Below are positions 1 to 6,068 of a stretch of 11,017 nucleotides of DNA, piece after piece. Positions within the stretch are counted from its first letter, which is position 1. The number at the start of each line of letters is the position of its first letter. The DNA lies in contig DMNP01000140.1 of NCBI GenBank assembly GCA_003452695.1, forward strand, positions 4,852 through 15,868, written 5' to 3'. Origin of the DNA: Eggerthellaceae bacterium. Lineage in GTDB: Bacteria > Actinomycetota > Coriobacteriia > Coriobacteriales > Eggerthellaceae. The translations under genes and the position numbers were made by a program. A model generated the notes under the pieces. It ran no database searches. It saw nothing but the letters and a program-made list of their open reading frames with translations, and was not told the DNA's origin.

Positions 1-340
1 CGCCGGAGATGTCGTAGGCGCGCCGCGGCTCGATCTCGTCTGCGTACAGCACGCAATAGCGCAGGCCCTTGTTCGTGACGACGAGCATAGCCGCATCCGT
101 CGCGCCGCCGCCCTGCCCGTATATCTTGTAATCGAGAAAACCCCGGTCGATCATCTCCTGATACCGCGGGTCGCGCTCGATTTTCGACGCGAGCATATGA
201 GTCCCCACGCGCCCGCCGGCAGCGCGTTGTGAAGTCTGCCTGAGCGACATGTTGTAGAGCATGAGCTCCTGGTCTTCGCCGAGATGGCCTTCCGCGAGGA
301 TCTCGGCGTCGAAACTTTTGTTACCACCGAGGTCTTTCAA
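1..340 (-). CDS. N-terminal part of an unrecognised protein, runs off the left edge
   Basis: The minus-strand frame stays open from a TTG at 340-338 to the window edge (113 codons seen). The TTG start is chosen because GGGAGG (about 347-352) sits 6-7 nt upstream and because the radical SAM stop codon ends at 342, leaving one base between the genes; this is the geometry of translational coupling. An in-frame ATG 26 codons further in is the alternative. The visible protein is mixed, soluble-looking and rich in charged residues, with a Gly-rich patch (GQGGGATDAA) about 80 residues in, and it has no signal peptide or membrane segment. I do not recognise the family. Its coupling to a radical SAM enzyme suggests a shared pathway, but this is inference only. 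Confidence 0.6.
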   Translation of the reverse strand, partial: MKDLGGNKSFDAEILAEGHLGEDQELMLYNMSLRQTSQRAAGGRVGTHMLASKIERDPRYQEMIDRGFLDYKIYGQGGGATDAAMLVVTNKGLRYCVLYADEIEPRRAYDISG

Positions 341-341
341 C

Positions 342-1307
342 CTAAACCTCCCGAACCCGTTCGCGGAACTGCCTCATCTCGACCTCATCGCCCTCCTCGA
401 TGACCTTCGTGAGGGCATCGAGGAGCTCTTCCTTCTTGGATGGAATCAGCGCCGCAAAGCCGATCGGGATCGACGAATGCCGCGCCGTGAATAGGGTGTC
501 AACGTCGAGATGGCGGACGAACTCGCGCATTTCCTCGTAGCGTTCTATCTCGCCTGCCTCGATGAACTCGCCACGATCGACTGCGTGTTTGATTGGCGGG
601 AACATTTTCGTGTAAGGATCGAAGGTCAGCGTCATCGACACGGCGCCCACGATGTCGGGCTCTGCGAAGTTGCAGAACTCGGCGGTCTTGATGGCGTGGT
701 CGAAACCGTAACCGTGCCCGCCCAGCCCGAACATCACCGTGCAAGCCCAATCGATGCCCGATTCCTTGAGCTTGCTGCCCGCCTCGTAGAGTTCAGCCGA
801 ATCGTAGCCCTTGCGCATAAACTCGAGCAGGTGGTCGTCGGCACTTTCGACACCGAAGAACAGCCGGTCGTAGCCCGCATCGTGCAGGCTGCGCAACTGC
901 TCGACCGACTTGTCGCGCAGGTCGCTGATACGCCCGTAGCTGCCGATGGTCTCCAGGTTCGGCAGGTGCGCGTACACCAGCTCGGAGATTTCCATGAGCT
1001 CGTCGTAGCTCAGATGCAATGCGTTCGATCCTTGAAGGAACACACGTTTGACCGGCATAACCTTGTCGCAGAGGGCGACGTACCTCAAGTAGAACTCGAC
1101 CTCGTCGATTGGCACCTTGCCATACTGCACGTTCTTGAAGAACGTGCAGAACCGGCAGGCGTTATGCGAGCAGCCGGTCGTGACTTGCAGGAACTGCGTG
1201 TCGTCGCGCCACTCGTACGACGGCGAGTTCACGGGGCTCGCGAACCGCGGGCCGTACTTGAACGATTTCGGCAAAGTCGGGACGGAAGAGTTGGAGTTGC
1301 TCGGCAT
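342..1307 (-). CDS. Radical SAM protein (CX4CX2C cluster motif)
   Basis: 321 residues. A radical SAM enzyme would reductively cleave S-adenosylmethionine on a 4Fe-4S cluster; the substrate here cannot be told. The cluster motif is C46-SHNA-C51-RF-C54, that is CX4CX2C instead of the common CX3CX2C. The context TTGCSHNACRFC resembles a widespread subgroup of COG1032-like radical SAM proteins. Further family marks are LQGSNAL (about 91-97, strand after the cluster), FGVESADD (151-158) and VMFGLGGHG (191-199), which fit the beta-barrel order. No B12-binding, TRAM or SPASM extension with extra Cys clusters is seen. The ATG at 1307 has AAGGAG about 7 nt upstream (1316-1321). It is divergent from the LysR-type regulator at 1475, which is a candidate regulator of this gene, and it is coupled to the partial gene at 340. 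Confidence 0.88.
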   Translation of the reverse strand: MPSNSNSSVPTLPKSFKYGPRFASPVNSPSYEWRDDTQFLQVTTGCSHNACRFCTFFKNVQYGKVPIDEVEFYLRYVALCDKVMPVKRVFLQGSNALHLSYDELMEISELVYAHLPNLETIGSYGRISDLRDKSVEQLRSLHDAGYDRLFFGVESADDHLLEFMRKGYDSAELYEAGSKLKESGIDWACTVMFGLGGHGYGFDHAIKTAEFCNFAEPDIVGAVSMTLTFDPYTKMFPPIKHAVDRGEFIEAGEIERYEEMREFVRHLDVDTLFTARHSSIPIGFAALIPSKKEELLDALTKVIEEGDEVEMRQFRERVREV

Positions 1308-1474
1308 GCTCGGCTCCTTACCGTTTCAAGTTGTCAAATCCAGAGAAGATGCTGGTCGTTCGCGGTGTTTGTTATCCTTGCTTCCTACACGATACAATAT
1401 CTGAGTTTATGGGTGGAATTGTCGCATTTGTTGTAGTATTTAAACTAAAAGTTAATACTATGAATCGAGGTGCC
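1308..1474. promoter_or_regulatory. Divergent intergenic region between radical SAM gene and LysR gene
   Basis: About 167 bases that should hold both promoters. It is clearly AT-richer than the flanking genes. On the minus strand TTGTAT (1392-1397) followed by 17 nt and TAACAA is a weak candidate promoter for the radical SAM gene. On the plus strand TTGTAG (1431-1436) with TAATAC (1453-1458) is a weak candidate for the regulator. LysR-type regulators commonly bind such divergent regions, which is family knowledge. Neither promoter is a strong consensus match. Confidence 0.4.
1434..1460. promoter_or_regulatory. Dyad just upstream of the LysR gene (possible operator)
   Basis: TAGTATT (1434-1440) and AATACTA (1454-1460) are perfect 7-bp inverted arms. 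AAC and GTT extend the pairing inside, with a 2-nt bulge. The right arm ends 14 nt before the preferred ATG at 1475 and overlaps the candidate -10 box, so binding there could autoregulate the gene. It is AT-rich, and a chance origin is not excluded. Confidence 0.4.
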
Positions 1475-2362
1475 ATGTACGACAAGCGGCTCGACGCAGT
1501 CATCACGACAGCTAAGTTGGGCAGTTTCAGCAAGGCGGCTAAGGAAATGGGCTATTCGATCCCCGCGCTCATCAAGCAGGTTAACGGGTTCGAGAGCCAG
1601 ACGGGTGTCACCGTTTTCGAGCGATCGAACAAGGGCATTGAGCTCACCCCGAGCGGACGTGCGTTCATCGAAGACGCCAAAGACATCATCGCCCGCTGCA
1701 ACCAGGCCATCGAGAAAGCGCATCGCAACCAAGCTCAAGCCGCCAACCTGGTCAGGGTTGGCATTTCGCTTTACCAATCAGGCCAGCCTATTCTCGAACT
1801 GTGCCAAAAGCTGTTCGTCAACGGCACCGATCTCAGCATTCAGTTCATCCCAGTTGCCGACACCTACGAGTCGTACAAGCACATGATTGAGCACTTCGGC
1901 GAAGACGTCGACGTGCTCACGAGCACCCGCATGCCCGAAGAGGACGAACGTAACTGCAACCTCGAGATTTTGGGCAACCCCTTCATCTGCTTGATGGTCC
2001 CCTTCAATGACGAGCTCGCCAAATACGACACGGTCAACGTCTCCGACCTTTCAGGCCGGCGCATCCACGTGCCCGCGCGGGGCAACACCTACATCGATTC
2101 CGCGCGCGCGGAAATTGCAGAAGGCGCACATGGCGTCGAGTTCGTCGAGTTCCCCTTCTATACCATGGAGGTGTTCGACGCATGTGCGAACCAAGGCGAC
2201 ATCCTGCTGAGTAAGGAAATCTGGCGCGATGTGTACCCGCTGCTCAAAACCGTGAACGTGATCTGGAGCAGGACGATCCCCTACTGCTTGTACTACACCA
2301 AGAACCCCCGTCCCGCCGTCATGCGGTTCGTGGAAGACGTCAGGGCTCTCATCGAGCAATAG
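1475..2362 (+). CDS. LysR-type transcriptional regulator
   Basis: 295 residues from the ATG at 1475, the usual length for this family. An in-frame ATG at 1460 adds only five residues, and the frame runs further upstream without support. GAGG at 1467-1470 favours 1475, although the spacer is short. The N-terminal winged helix-turn-helix is plain: VITTAKLGSFSKAAKEMGYS, then the recognition helix and wing with FERSNKGIELTPSGRAF (about 48-64). A linker helix follows and then a periplasmic-binding-like effector domain from about residue 90 (VRVGISLYQSG onward). The effector is unknown. It is divergent from the radical SAM gene and is the obvious candidate regulator of it. It is the only confident plus-strand gene in the window. 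Confidence 0.92.
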   Translation: MYDKRLDAVITTAKLGSFSKAAKEMGYSIPALIKQVNGFESQTGVTVFERSNKGIELTPSGRAFIEDAKDIIARCNQAIEKAHRNQAQAANLVRVGISLYQSGQPILELCQKLFVNGTDLSIQFIPVADTYESYKHMIEHFGEDVDVLTSTRMPEEDERNCNLEILGNPFICLMVPFNDELAKYDTVNVSDLSGRRIHVPARGNTYIDSARAEIAEGAHGVEFVEFPFYTMEVFDACANQGDILLSKEIWRDVYPLLKTVNVIWSRTIPYCLYYTKNPRPAVMRFVEDVRALIEQ

Positions 2363-2372
2363 CCGCTTGCCG

Positions 2373-2391
2373 AGCGAAAGATGGATTCGCT
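2373..2391 (+). terminator. Weak hairpin after the LysR gene
   Basis: AGCGAA (2373-2378) pairs with TTCGCT (2386-2391) around a 7-nt loop, starting 11 nt after the LysR stop codon. There is no T-tract, so an intrinsic terminator is only possible. It lies between two convergent units, where a terminator would be expected. Confidence 0.25.
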
Positions 2392-2460
2392 TCACATTGA
2401 ACGAGCTGAGTTGGTTCTGTAATCTGAGAGAGCTTGTCTGCTTGGACGCGCCGGGTGCGA

Positions 2461-2826
2461 AACTGGATGGCATCGATACTCCTCGCCAATCTGAACGATG
2501 CAGTCGTCAAGACGCGACCCGAGGTTTTCCATCATGTAATTCTTCGCGATATAGACCCGGAGCCGAGCTGCGTCACCGTCACGAAAGGTTCGGGGGTACT
2601 GTTCTACGTTGCCGTAGGACTTGCCATCATCGCCGCCTATCACCGCAGGCAATGGCCTCATGAGCATGAGATTGCCCGAGAACATGTTAATGCGCACAAG
2701 CGGCTCGCCATCGGGCGCGAGCTCGGCATCTCCTGTCAGGATTTTCAGAACGTTGTCGTACGAGACGATGGGGACGCCGCTCCTGTTGACAATGAGCCCG
2801 ACGGCGTCGACGAGAGCCGTTTTCGA
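2461..2826 (-). pseudogene. Remnant of a prophage VapE-like primase/helicase protein
   Basis: One minus-strand frame of about 122 codons reads like the linker between the primase and helicase parts of phage and satellite 'virulence-associated protein E' proteins. It has L-x-x-N-R-x-G-x-P followed by YDNVLKILTGDAEL, then INMFSGNLMLM, then FRDGDAARLRVYIAKNY, and finally IGEEYRCHPV. The family pattern (D-D-A-x-L-R-x-Y-L ... Q/E ... F-H-P-V-R-D-Y-L) is matched up to HPV and then lost; the frame closes at 2392. There is no start codon or ribosome site: the 5' side runs straight into the acetyltransferase gene in another frame. The N-terminal primase and C-terminal P-loop ATPase domains are absent. 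I infer a dead fragment of an old prophage or satellite. The family assignment is from memory of the pattern and needs a profile search. Confidence 0.6.
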
Positions 2827-3328
2827 AGCGTTTGCGCAGGGCCCTTGCGGGGTTGCCGACGACTATGGTGTAGGGGCCGACGTCGCTTGCCACTACGCTG
2901 TTGGCCCCGATTATCGCGCCGTCGCCGATGCGGACGCCCGGCATGACGACCGCGTTCTGGCCTATCCAGACGTCGTTGCCGATGACCGTGTCGCCCTTGA
3001 GCGGCATGTCCTCCGGCGAAGGTGCGTCCATGTCCCAGCCCTCGAGCGTGTAGAAAGGGAACGTGGAGACGGCGTTCATCTGGTGGTTAGCGCCGTTCAT
3101 CACGAACTCGACGCCCGCGGCTATCTGGCAGAACTTGCCTATGACTAGCCTGTCGCCGTTCCACTCGTAGAGGTGGGTCACGTGGCTCTCGAACTCGGAG
3201 TCTGCGATGTAGGTGAAGTCGCCCACGACGATGCTGGGGTTCGTGACGGTCGGCTTCACGTAGATCTCGTTTGCGTACCCGGCTATCGGGTGGACGGCGT
3301 TCGGGTCCGGCGCTTTCCCGTTCTTCAT
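2687..3328 (-). CDS. Vat/CatB-type hexapeptide O-acetyltransferase with replaced C-terminus
   Basis: 213 residues as read, starting at ATG 3328 with GGGAGGG 8 nt upstream. Xenobiotic acetyltransferases of this family (streptogramin A and chloramphenicol type) transfer acetyl from acetyl-CoA to a hydroxyl group on a drug; they are cytosolic trimers built on a left-handed beta helix. Clear marks are GKFCQIAAGVEFVMNGANHQM (about 64-84) with the probable catalytic His82, the insert FYTLEGWDMD, KGDTVIGNDVWIGQNAVVMP (111-130), and VVGNPARALRKRF (156-168). After Phe168 the normal tail (helices with a WWD-type motif) is missing. The last 45 residues are an Arg-rich out-of-frame reading of the VapE remnant, starting near base 2825. 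The core and active site are present, but the lost C-terminal helices may impair folding or trimer formation. It may be a pseudogene or a working truncation. Drug specificity cannot be judged. Confidence 0.75.
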   Translation of the reverse strand: MKNGKAPDPNAVHPIAGYANEIYVKPTVTNPSIVVGDFTYIADSEFESHVTHLYEWNGDRLVIGKFCQIAAGVEFVMNGANHQMNAVSTFPFYTLEGWDMDAPSPEDMPLKGDTVIGNDVWIGQNAVVMPGVRIGDGAIIGANSVVASDVGPYTIVVGNPARALRKRFENGSRRRRRAHCQQERRPHRLVRQRSENPDRRCRARARWRAACAH

Positions 3329-3628
3329 CTAGCACACCCTCCCATGCTTGCTGCAAACCGCTGCCTTTCTCCAGTATTTTTAGCCATGATTGGCGTTGCG
3401 CCGGTGGTGGGCGCTTCGTCGAAGGCGACAGCTAGGGGGAACCCACGTTGCGTGCGCCATCGGCGAGCGCCTTCGTCCGCATCATGCAACCATCGGCGGT
3501 GCGTGGAACGCCTATCGGCGCATCGTGGAATCGCCATCGGTTAAGCGTGCTGTACGCAATCACACCTTCGCCTTTCCTAAACCGGTTTCGATGAAGCGCT
3601 GGTCCAAAAAAACTGCTACCGATATCCT
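3329..3628. other. 300 bases with no convincing gene
   Basis: It lies between the acetyltransferase start and the end of the restriction island operon. The bases next to the acetyltransferase hold its ribosome site. A small minus-strand frame (3632-3432) begins with an ATGA overlap on the upstream stop, but its composition does not look coding. A run of seven A (3606-3612), read as T on the minus strand, follows the operon end without a convincing stem. Three contiguous degenerate 22-bp repeats lie at 3479-3544. No clear acetyltransferase promoter is seen. Confidence 0.5.
3479..3544. repeat. Three degenerate tandem 22-bp repeats
   Basis: ATCGG recurs at exactly 22-bp steps (3492, 3514, 3536), with ATCGGCG in the first two, and a further ATCGGCG at 3459 out of step. 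By eye the second and third units match at 14 of 22 positions and the first and second at 12. The arrangement is iteron-like, but the identity is low and it may be chance in GC-rich sequence. Confidence 0.3.
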
Positions 3629-4018
3629 TCATCTACCGGCACGTATCACTTCGTCAACAGTCCACCTAACCAGAAACCGCAGGTTATCCGAGCCCCATTT
3701 CCTCGGACCCCTCTCGATTCCATTGCTCACGACATACCAAGAATCGCCCAGCCTCACCTTGTCTGGGTAATACCGCCTGTTGCCCTTCCAATCCACTATT
3801 TCCGACAGATCCGCCTTGCCGTCTCCGGGTGACACGGGCTTCAATATCGGTTGCGTGCTGTTCGTGAAGCAGTGCTTTTCGCAAAACCGTAGCTTGCACA
3901 GGTCGTAACCGTACCATTGCGCCGCGGGAAGCTCCGAGAGCATGCGCATGCATTCCATCACGCACGCTTTCTTGGATTTCATCGCGAGCAACCGCTCGAC
4001 TTCAGCATCGTAGTCCAT
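3629..4018 (-). CDS. Small Cys-containing protein, last gene of the nuclease module
   Basis: 129 residues. The ATG at 4018 comes one base after the stop of the PD-(D/E)XK gene (4020), so the two are probably translationally coupled. I do not recognise the family. The N-terminal half is helical and carries Cys19, Cys23, Cys41, Cys46 and Cys50, the last three in DLCKLRFCEKHCF; this could be a metal site, but the spacing fits no zinc finger that I know. The C-terminal half has Trp/Tyr-rich strands (DWKGNRRYYPDKVRLGDSWY, then GPRKWGSDNLRFLVRW). There is no signal peptide or membrane segment. Its position suggests an accessory or partner of the nuclease encoded just upstream. Confidence 0.65.
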   Translation of the reverse strand: MDYDAEVERLLAMKSKKACVMECMRMLSELPAAQWYGYDLCKLRFCEKHCFTNSTQPILKPVSPGDGKADLSEIVDWKGNRRYYPDKVRLGDSWYVVSNGIERGPRKWGSDNLRFLVRWTVDEVIRAGR

Positions 4019-4019
4019 G

Positions 4020-4775
4020 CTACACCCGCCCGCGCGTATAACGTGCCAATTCCCGCGACAGCACGTCGTCGACGTTCTTCACCGCGTCGCCGTTTATCTC
4101 GAGCAATCGGCAACCCAGCCTCCTGTACGTATCGACCTTCCGCATGCGCCTCAACTCGTAGTCCTGCGACGCCATGCCCCATATTTCGATGTAGAGGTTC
4201 AACGCCGGCACGAAGAAGTCGCTGCACAGCGTGTCCCCGCTCTCCGGGTCGAACACGGCCTTCTCGTACGCATGGCAGACGCCGTGGCTGTACAGCCAGT
4301 TGTCAACGATCGCCTCGTTCTTCGAGCGCACGTAATGGCCGTCCTCACATCGGTATTCCGCCTGCCAACGCAGCCTGAAGTCGGCTTCGTCGAACGGGAC
4401 ATGCACGCCCGGCTCCGGCACCGGTCCCGTCGTTCTCGATCCGTTTGCCACGTCGGAATCCAGCAGGTACATTGCGATATAAGTCGTTATCAGAGCCGAC
4501 GTCATCGTGTAGCCGTCCGCCTTGACGGAATCTACGATGTCGCTGAGCGCCTTGTACGTCCATACGGCACCGCTCTTGTAGAGAGTGTCTGCCGCGAACC
4601 TCTTCTCTTTCTGAAGCGATTCGCCGAAACGTTCCCGAGCTTGGCATCTGATCGACGCTATCATCTCGGTGAACGCGGCATCGTTTCTCAGATCGCCCAG
4701 CTGCTGCGCGAACCTGTCGATGAACGGTGTCCCGTATAGCAGCTCCCGTACGAGCTCCGCCTCCGAGTACGGCAT
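4020..4775 (-). CDS. PD-(D/E)XK nuclease-fold protein
   Basis: 251 residues from the ATG at 4775, which has GGGAGG about 6 nt upstream. A GTG at 4796 overlapping the previous stop is the alternative but has poorer support. The C-terminal 110 residues carry the layout of a restriction-endonuclease-like core: SKNEAIVDNWLYSHGV (Glu154 in the first helix), HAYEKAVF (Glu171), CSDFFVPALNLYIEIWGM (Asp186 and Glu197), then RKVDTYRRLGCRLLEI (Lys213). The Lys is displaced from the classical E-x-K position into the next helix, as in several families of this fold. The N-terminal 130 residues are helical and unassigned. It is likely a DNA endonuclease acting in the cytoplasm. It sits 17 nt after a GIY-YIG gene and one base before the Cys-containing gene, which points to one functional module, possibly anti-phage. 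Confidence 0.7.
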   Translation of the reverse strand: MPYSEAELVRELLYGTPFIDRFAQQLGDLRNDAAFTEMIASIRCQARERFGESLQKEKRFAADTLYKSGAVWTYKALSDIVDSVKADGYTMTSALITTYIAMYLLDSDVANGSRTTGPVPEPGVHVPFDEADFRLRWQAEYRCEDGHYVRSKNEAIVDNWLYSHGVCHAYEKAVFDPESGDTLCSDFFVPALNLYIEIWGMASQDYELRRMRKVDTYRRLGCRLLEINGDAVKNVDDVLSRELARYTRGRV

Positions 4776-4792
4776 GGACGCCTCCCTTCGGG

Positions 4793-5443
4793 TCACATTC
4801 CCATTTCGTTGCGGATGTCGTTGAGCACCTTGTCCCCGTATTTCCAGTACATCGGACCCTGGACACGGTGCTTGTACCCGAGAAGCTCCTGTGCTGCCGC
4901 AGAGAGCGACGTTACCTCGTTTCCCATTCGGATATGCCTGTCATCGACCACGACGGCCTTCACGTCTCCGTCGTTAACGTATTCGATCTCGGCACCGACG
5001 GGAATGCCAACCATTGAGAATCGGAACGGTCCACGACGGGACTCCGCCTTGACCTCGGCCGCCGTTTCCTCCGCCTTCACCTCGTCGCCCGTCGGCGTCA
5101 CGCGGTGCAGCCTGTCGGTGGTGCCGGATATCTTCGCGATGGCCTCGAGGATGCTGTACGCGTCCTCCGGCGACATGGCGAAGAACTCCTTGGTCCTCGT
5201 CTTGCCGTTGAACGTCTCGACGCTTCGCAGGTCGGGGTTCAGCGAGTCGATAAGGTTGTGCAGCTCCTTGTCGGTGAGCCTGTGGTCTACGTCGTAGGTG
5301 GCAAATGCCCGGAACGCGAAGGGGATGGTCTCGGACTTGTTGAGCTGCTTCAGGCGCGTTGCCAGGTCGTTCGCGTAGCCGATCTTCACGTACTCCGGGA
5401 AGCTCGGGTTGGTCAGGATGTAGATGACTCCCTTTGTCAACAT
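4793..5443 (-). CDS. GIY-YIG nuclease (T5orf172-like) with a C-terminal DNA-associated domain
   Basis: 216 residues from the ATG at 5443, preceded by AGGAG with a 7-nt spacer; the frame extends 20 codons upstream, but that stretch has no ribosome site. The N-terminal domain (3-90) has the T5orf172 variant of GIY-YIG: GVIYILTN, YVKIGYA, Arg30 in ATRLKQLN, and a likely metal-binding Glu60 in DKELHNLI, then EFF. This family contains phage and restriction-associated nucleases that nick or cut DNA with one metal ion. A charged linker (108-137, Glu/Lys/Ala-rich) leads to a second domain (138-213) with FSMVGIPVGAEIEY, SLSAAAQELLG and VQGPMYWKYG. This pattern is often found in DNA-targeting or modification-reading domains attached to nucleases. 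It is preceded by a 106-nt gap after the specificity subunit and followed closely by the PD-(D/E)XK gene. Confidence 0.8.
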   Translation of the reverse strand: MLTKGVIYILTNPSFPEYVKIGYANDLATRLKQLNKSETIPFAFRAFATYDVDHRLTDKELHNLIDSLNPDLRSVETFNGKTRTKEFFAMSPEDAYSILEAIAKISGTTDRLHRVTPTGDEVKAEETAAEVKAESRRGPFRFSMVGIPVGAEIEYVNDGDVKAVVVDDRHIRMGNEVTSLSAAAQELLGYKHRVQGPMYWKYGDKVLNDIRNEMGM

Positions 5444-5549
5444 GATTCGACTCCTAATACATCTTCTGCAGCAAACCCTTGTAGGTTGCCTTGCATGTTT
5501 CAACAGGTAGTTTGTCCTTGAACGACCAAATCATTGACAACTCCGTCGA

Positions 5550-6068
5550 TCACGCAACCACAGCCGCAAGATTATCAAGAGATACTTCCGCTTTGCCCAA
5601 CTCATTGCGCATGTAGGCATCCATGTACTCCCAATCGGGAGTACCGTCATCTGCGCAAGGTATGCAAATAGAATCTTCACTCATGTATTCGAGCTTCCAT
5701 TTGTCATACCAACCGTATTTGTCGTGTCCATATCGCTCAATGACAGTTGCCAGAAAAAGACCCGTCATCAAATTCATCTTGAATTTCGGATACAGCACGT
5801 TGATATCATCCGTGGCCCAAAATGGCTCATCTTGATAGAACGTCTTCGCCGTGGCAGCGCCGTTATAAACAACGGTGAGCGTACCCGCGGGATGAATATT
5901 TTCGTCATTGGCGATATGGTTGGTGATGCCGTTCCCAAACAACACTGCACCAATATAACGGGTGTCACCCTCAACCATATCTGCCCTCGTCAATCGTGAG
6001 CCTTTCACAATATCAAACAGATCTGTAATCCTGAAATTCTTCCATCTGCTCGTATCAATTTTCGCCAT
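5550..6068 (-). CDS. Half-size restriction-modification specificity subunit (one TRD)
   Basis: 172 residues from the ATG at 6068, which has GGTGA 5 nt upstream and overlaps the methylase gene by 14 nt. It resembles one half of a type I HsdS or BcgI-type S subunit. It opens with WKNFRITDLFDIVKGSRLT, typical for the start of a target-recognition domain, then YIGAVLFGNGI, then GTLTVVYNGAATAKTFYQ and FWATDDINVLYPK, and ends with DGTPDWEYMDAYM and a short helix. Normal S subunits carry two such domains separated by long helices (roughly 340-450 residues); here the gene stops after the first, and no second S gene is present in the window. It would direct the fused methylase/nuclease to its DNA site, perhaps as a homodimer reading a palindromic bipartite target. 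There is no sign of frameshift within the gene. Confidence 0.82.
   Translation of the reverse strand: MAKIDTSRWKNFRITDLFDIVKGSRLTRADMVEGDTRYIGAVLFGNGITNHIANDENIHPAGTLTVVYNGAATAKTFYQDEPFWATDDINVLYPKFKMNLMTGLFLATVIERYGHDKYGWYDKWKLEYMSEDSICIPCADDGTPDWEYMDAYMRNELGKAEVSLDNLAAVVA

Noticed and set aside
510..1436. Long plus-strand open frame opposite the radical SAM gene
   Set aside because: Antisense frame of a high-GC gene; no ribosome site and no recognisable protein, while the minus strand has clear family motifs.
3432..3632. 66-codon minus-strand frame starting with an ATGA overlap on the 129-residue gene
   Set aside because: The overlap is tempting, but the translation has no fold signs and it crosses the degenerate repeats; not supported enough to call.
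5444..5503. N-terminal extension of the GIY-YIG protein
   Set aside because: The domain starts right after the ATG at 5443, which has AGGAG at good spacing; the 20 upstream codons are basic and lack a ribosome site.
5550..6068. Phase-variable S gene switched by the adjacent recombinase
   Set aside because: No second TRD gene and no inverted repeats around the S gene were found in this window; possible only if partners lie outside.
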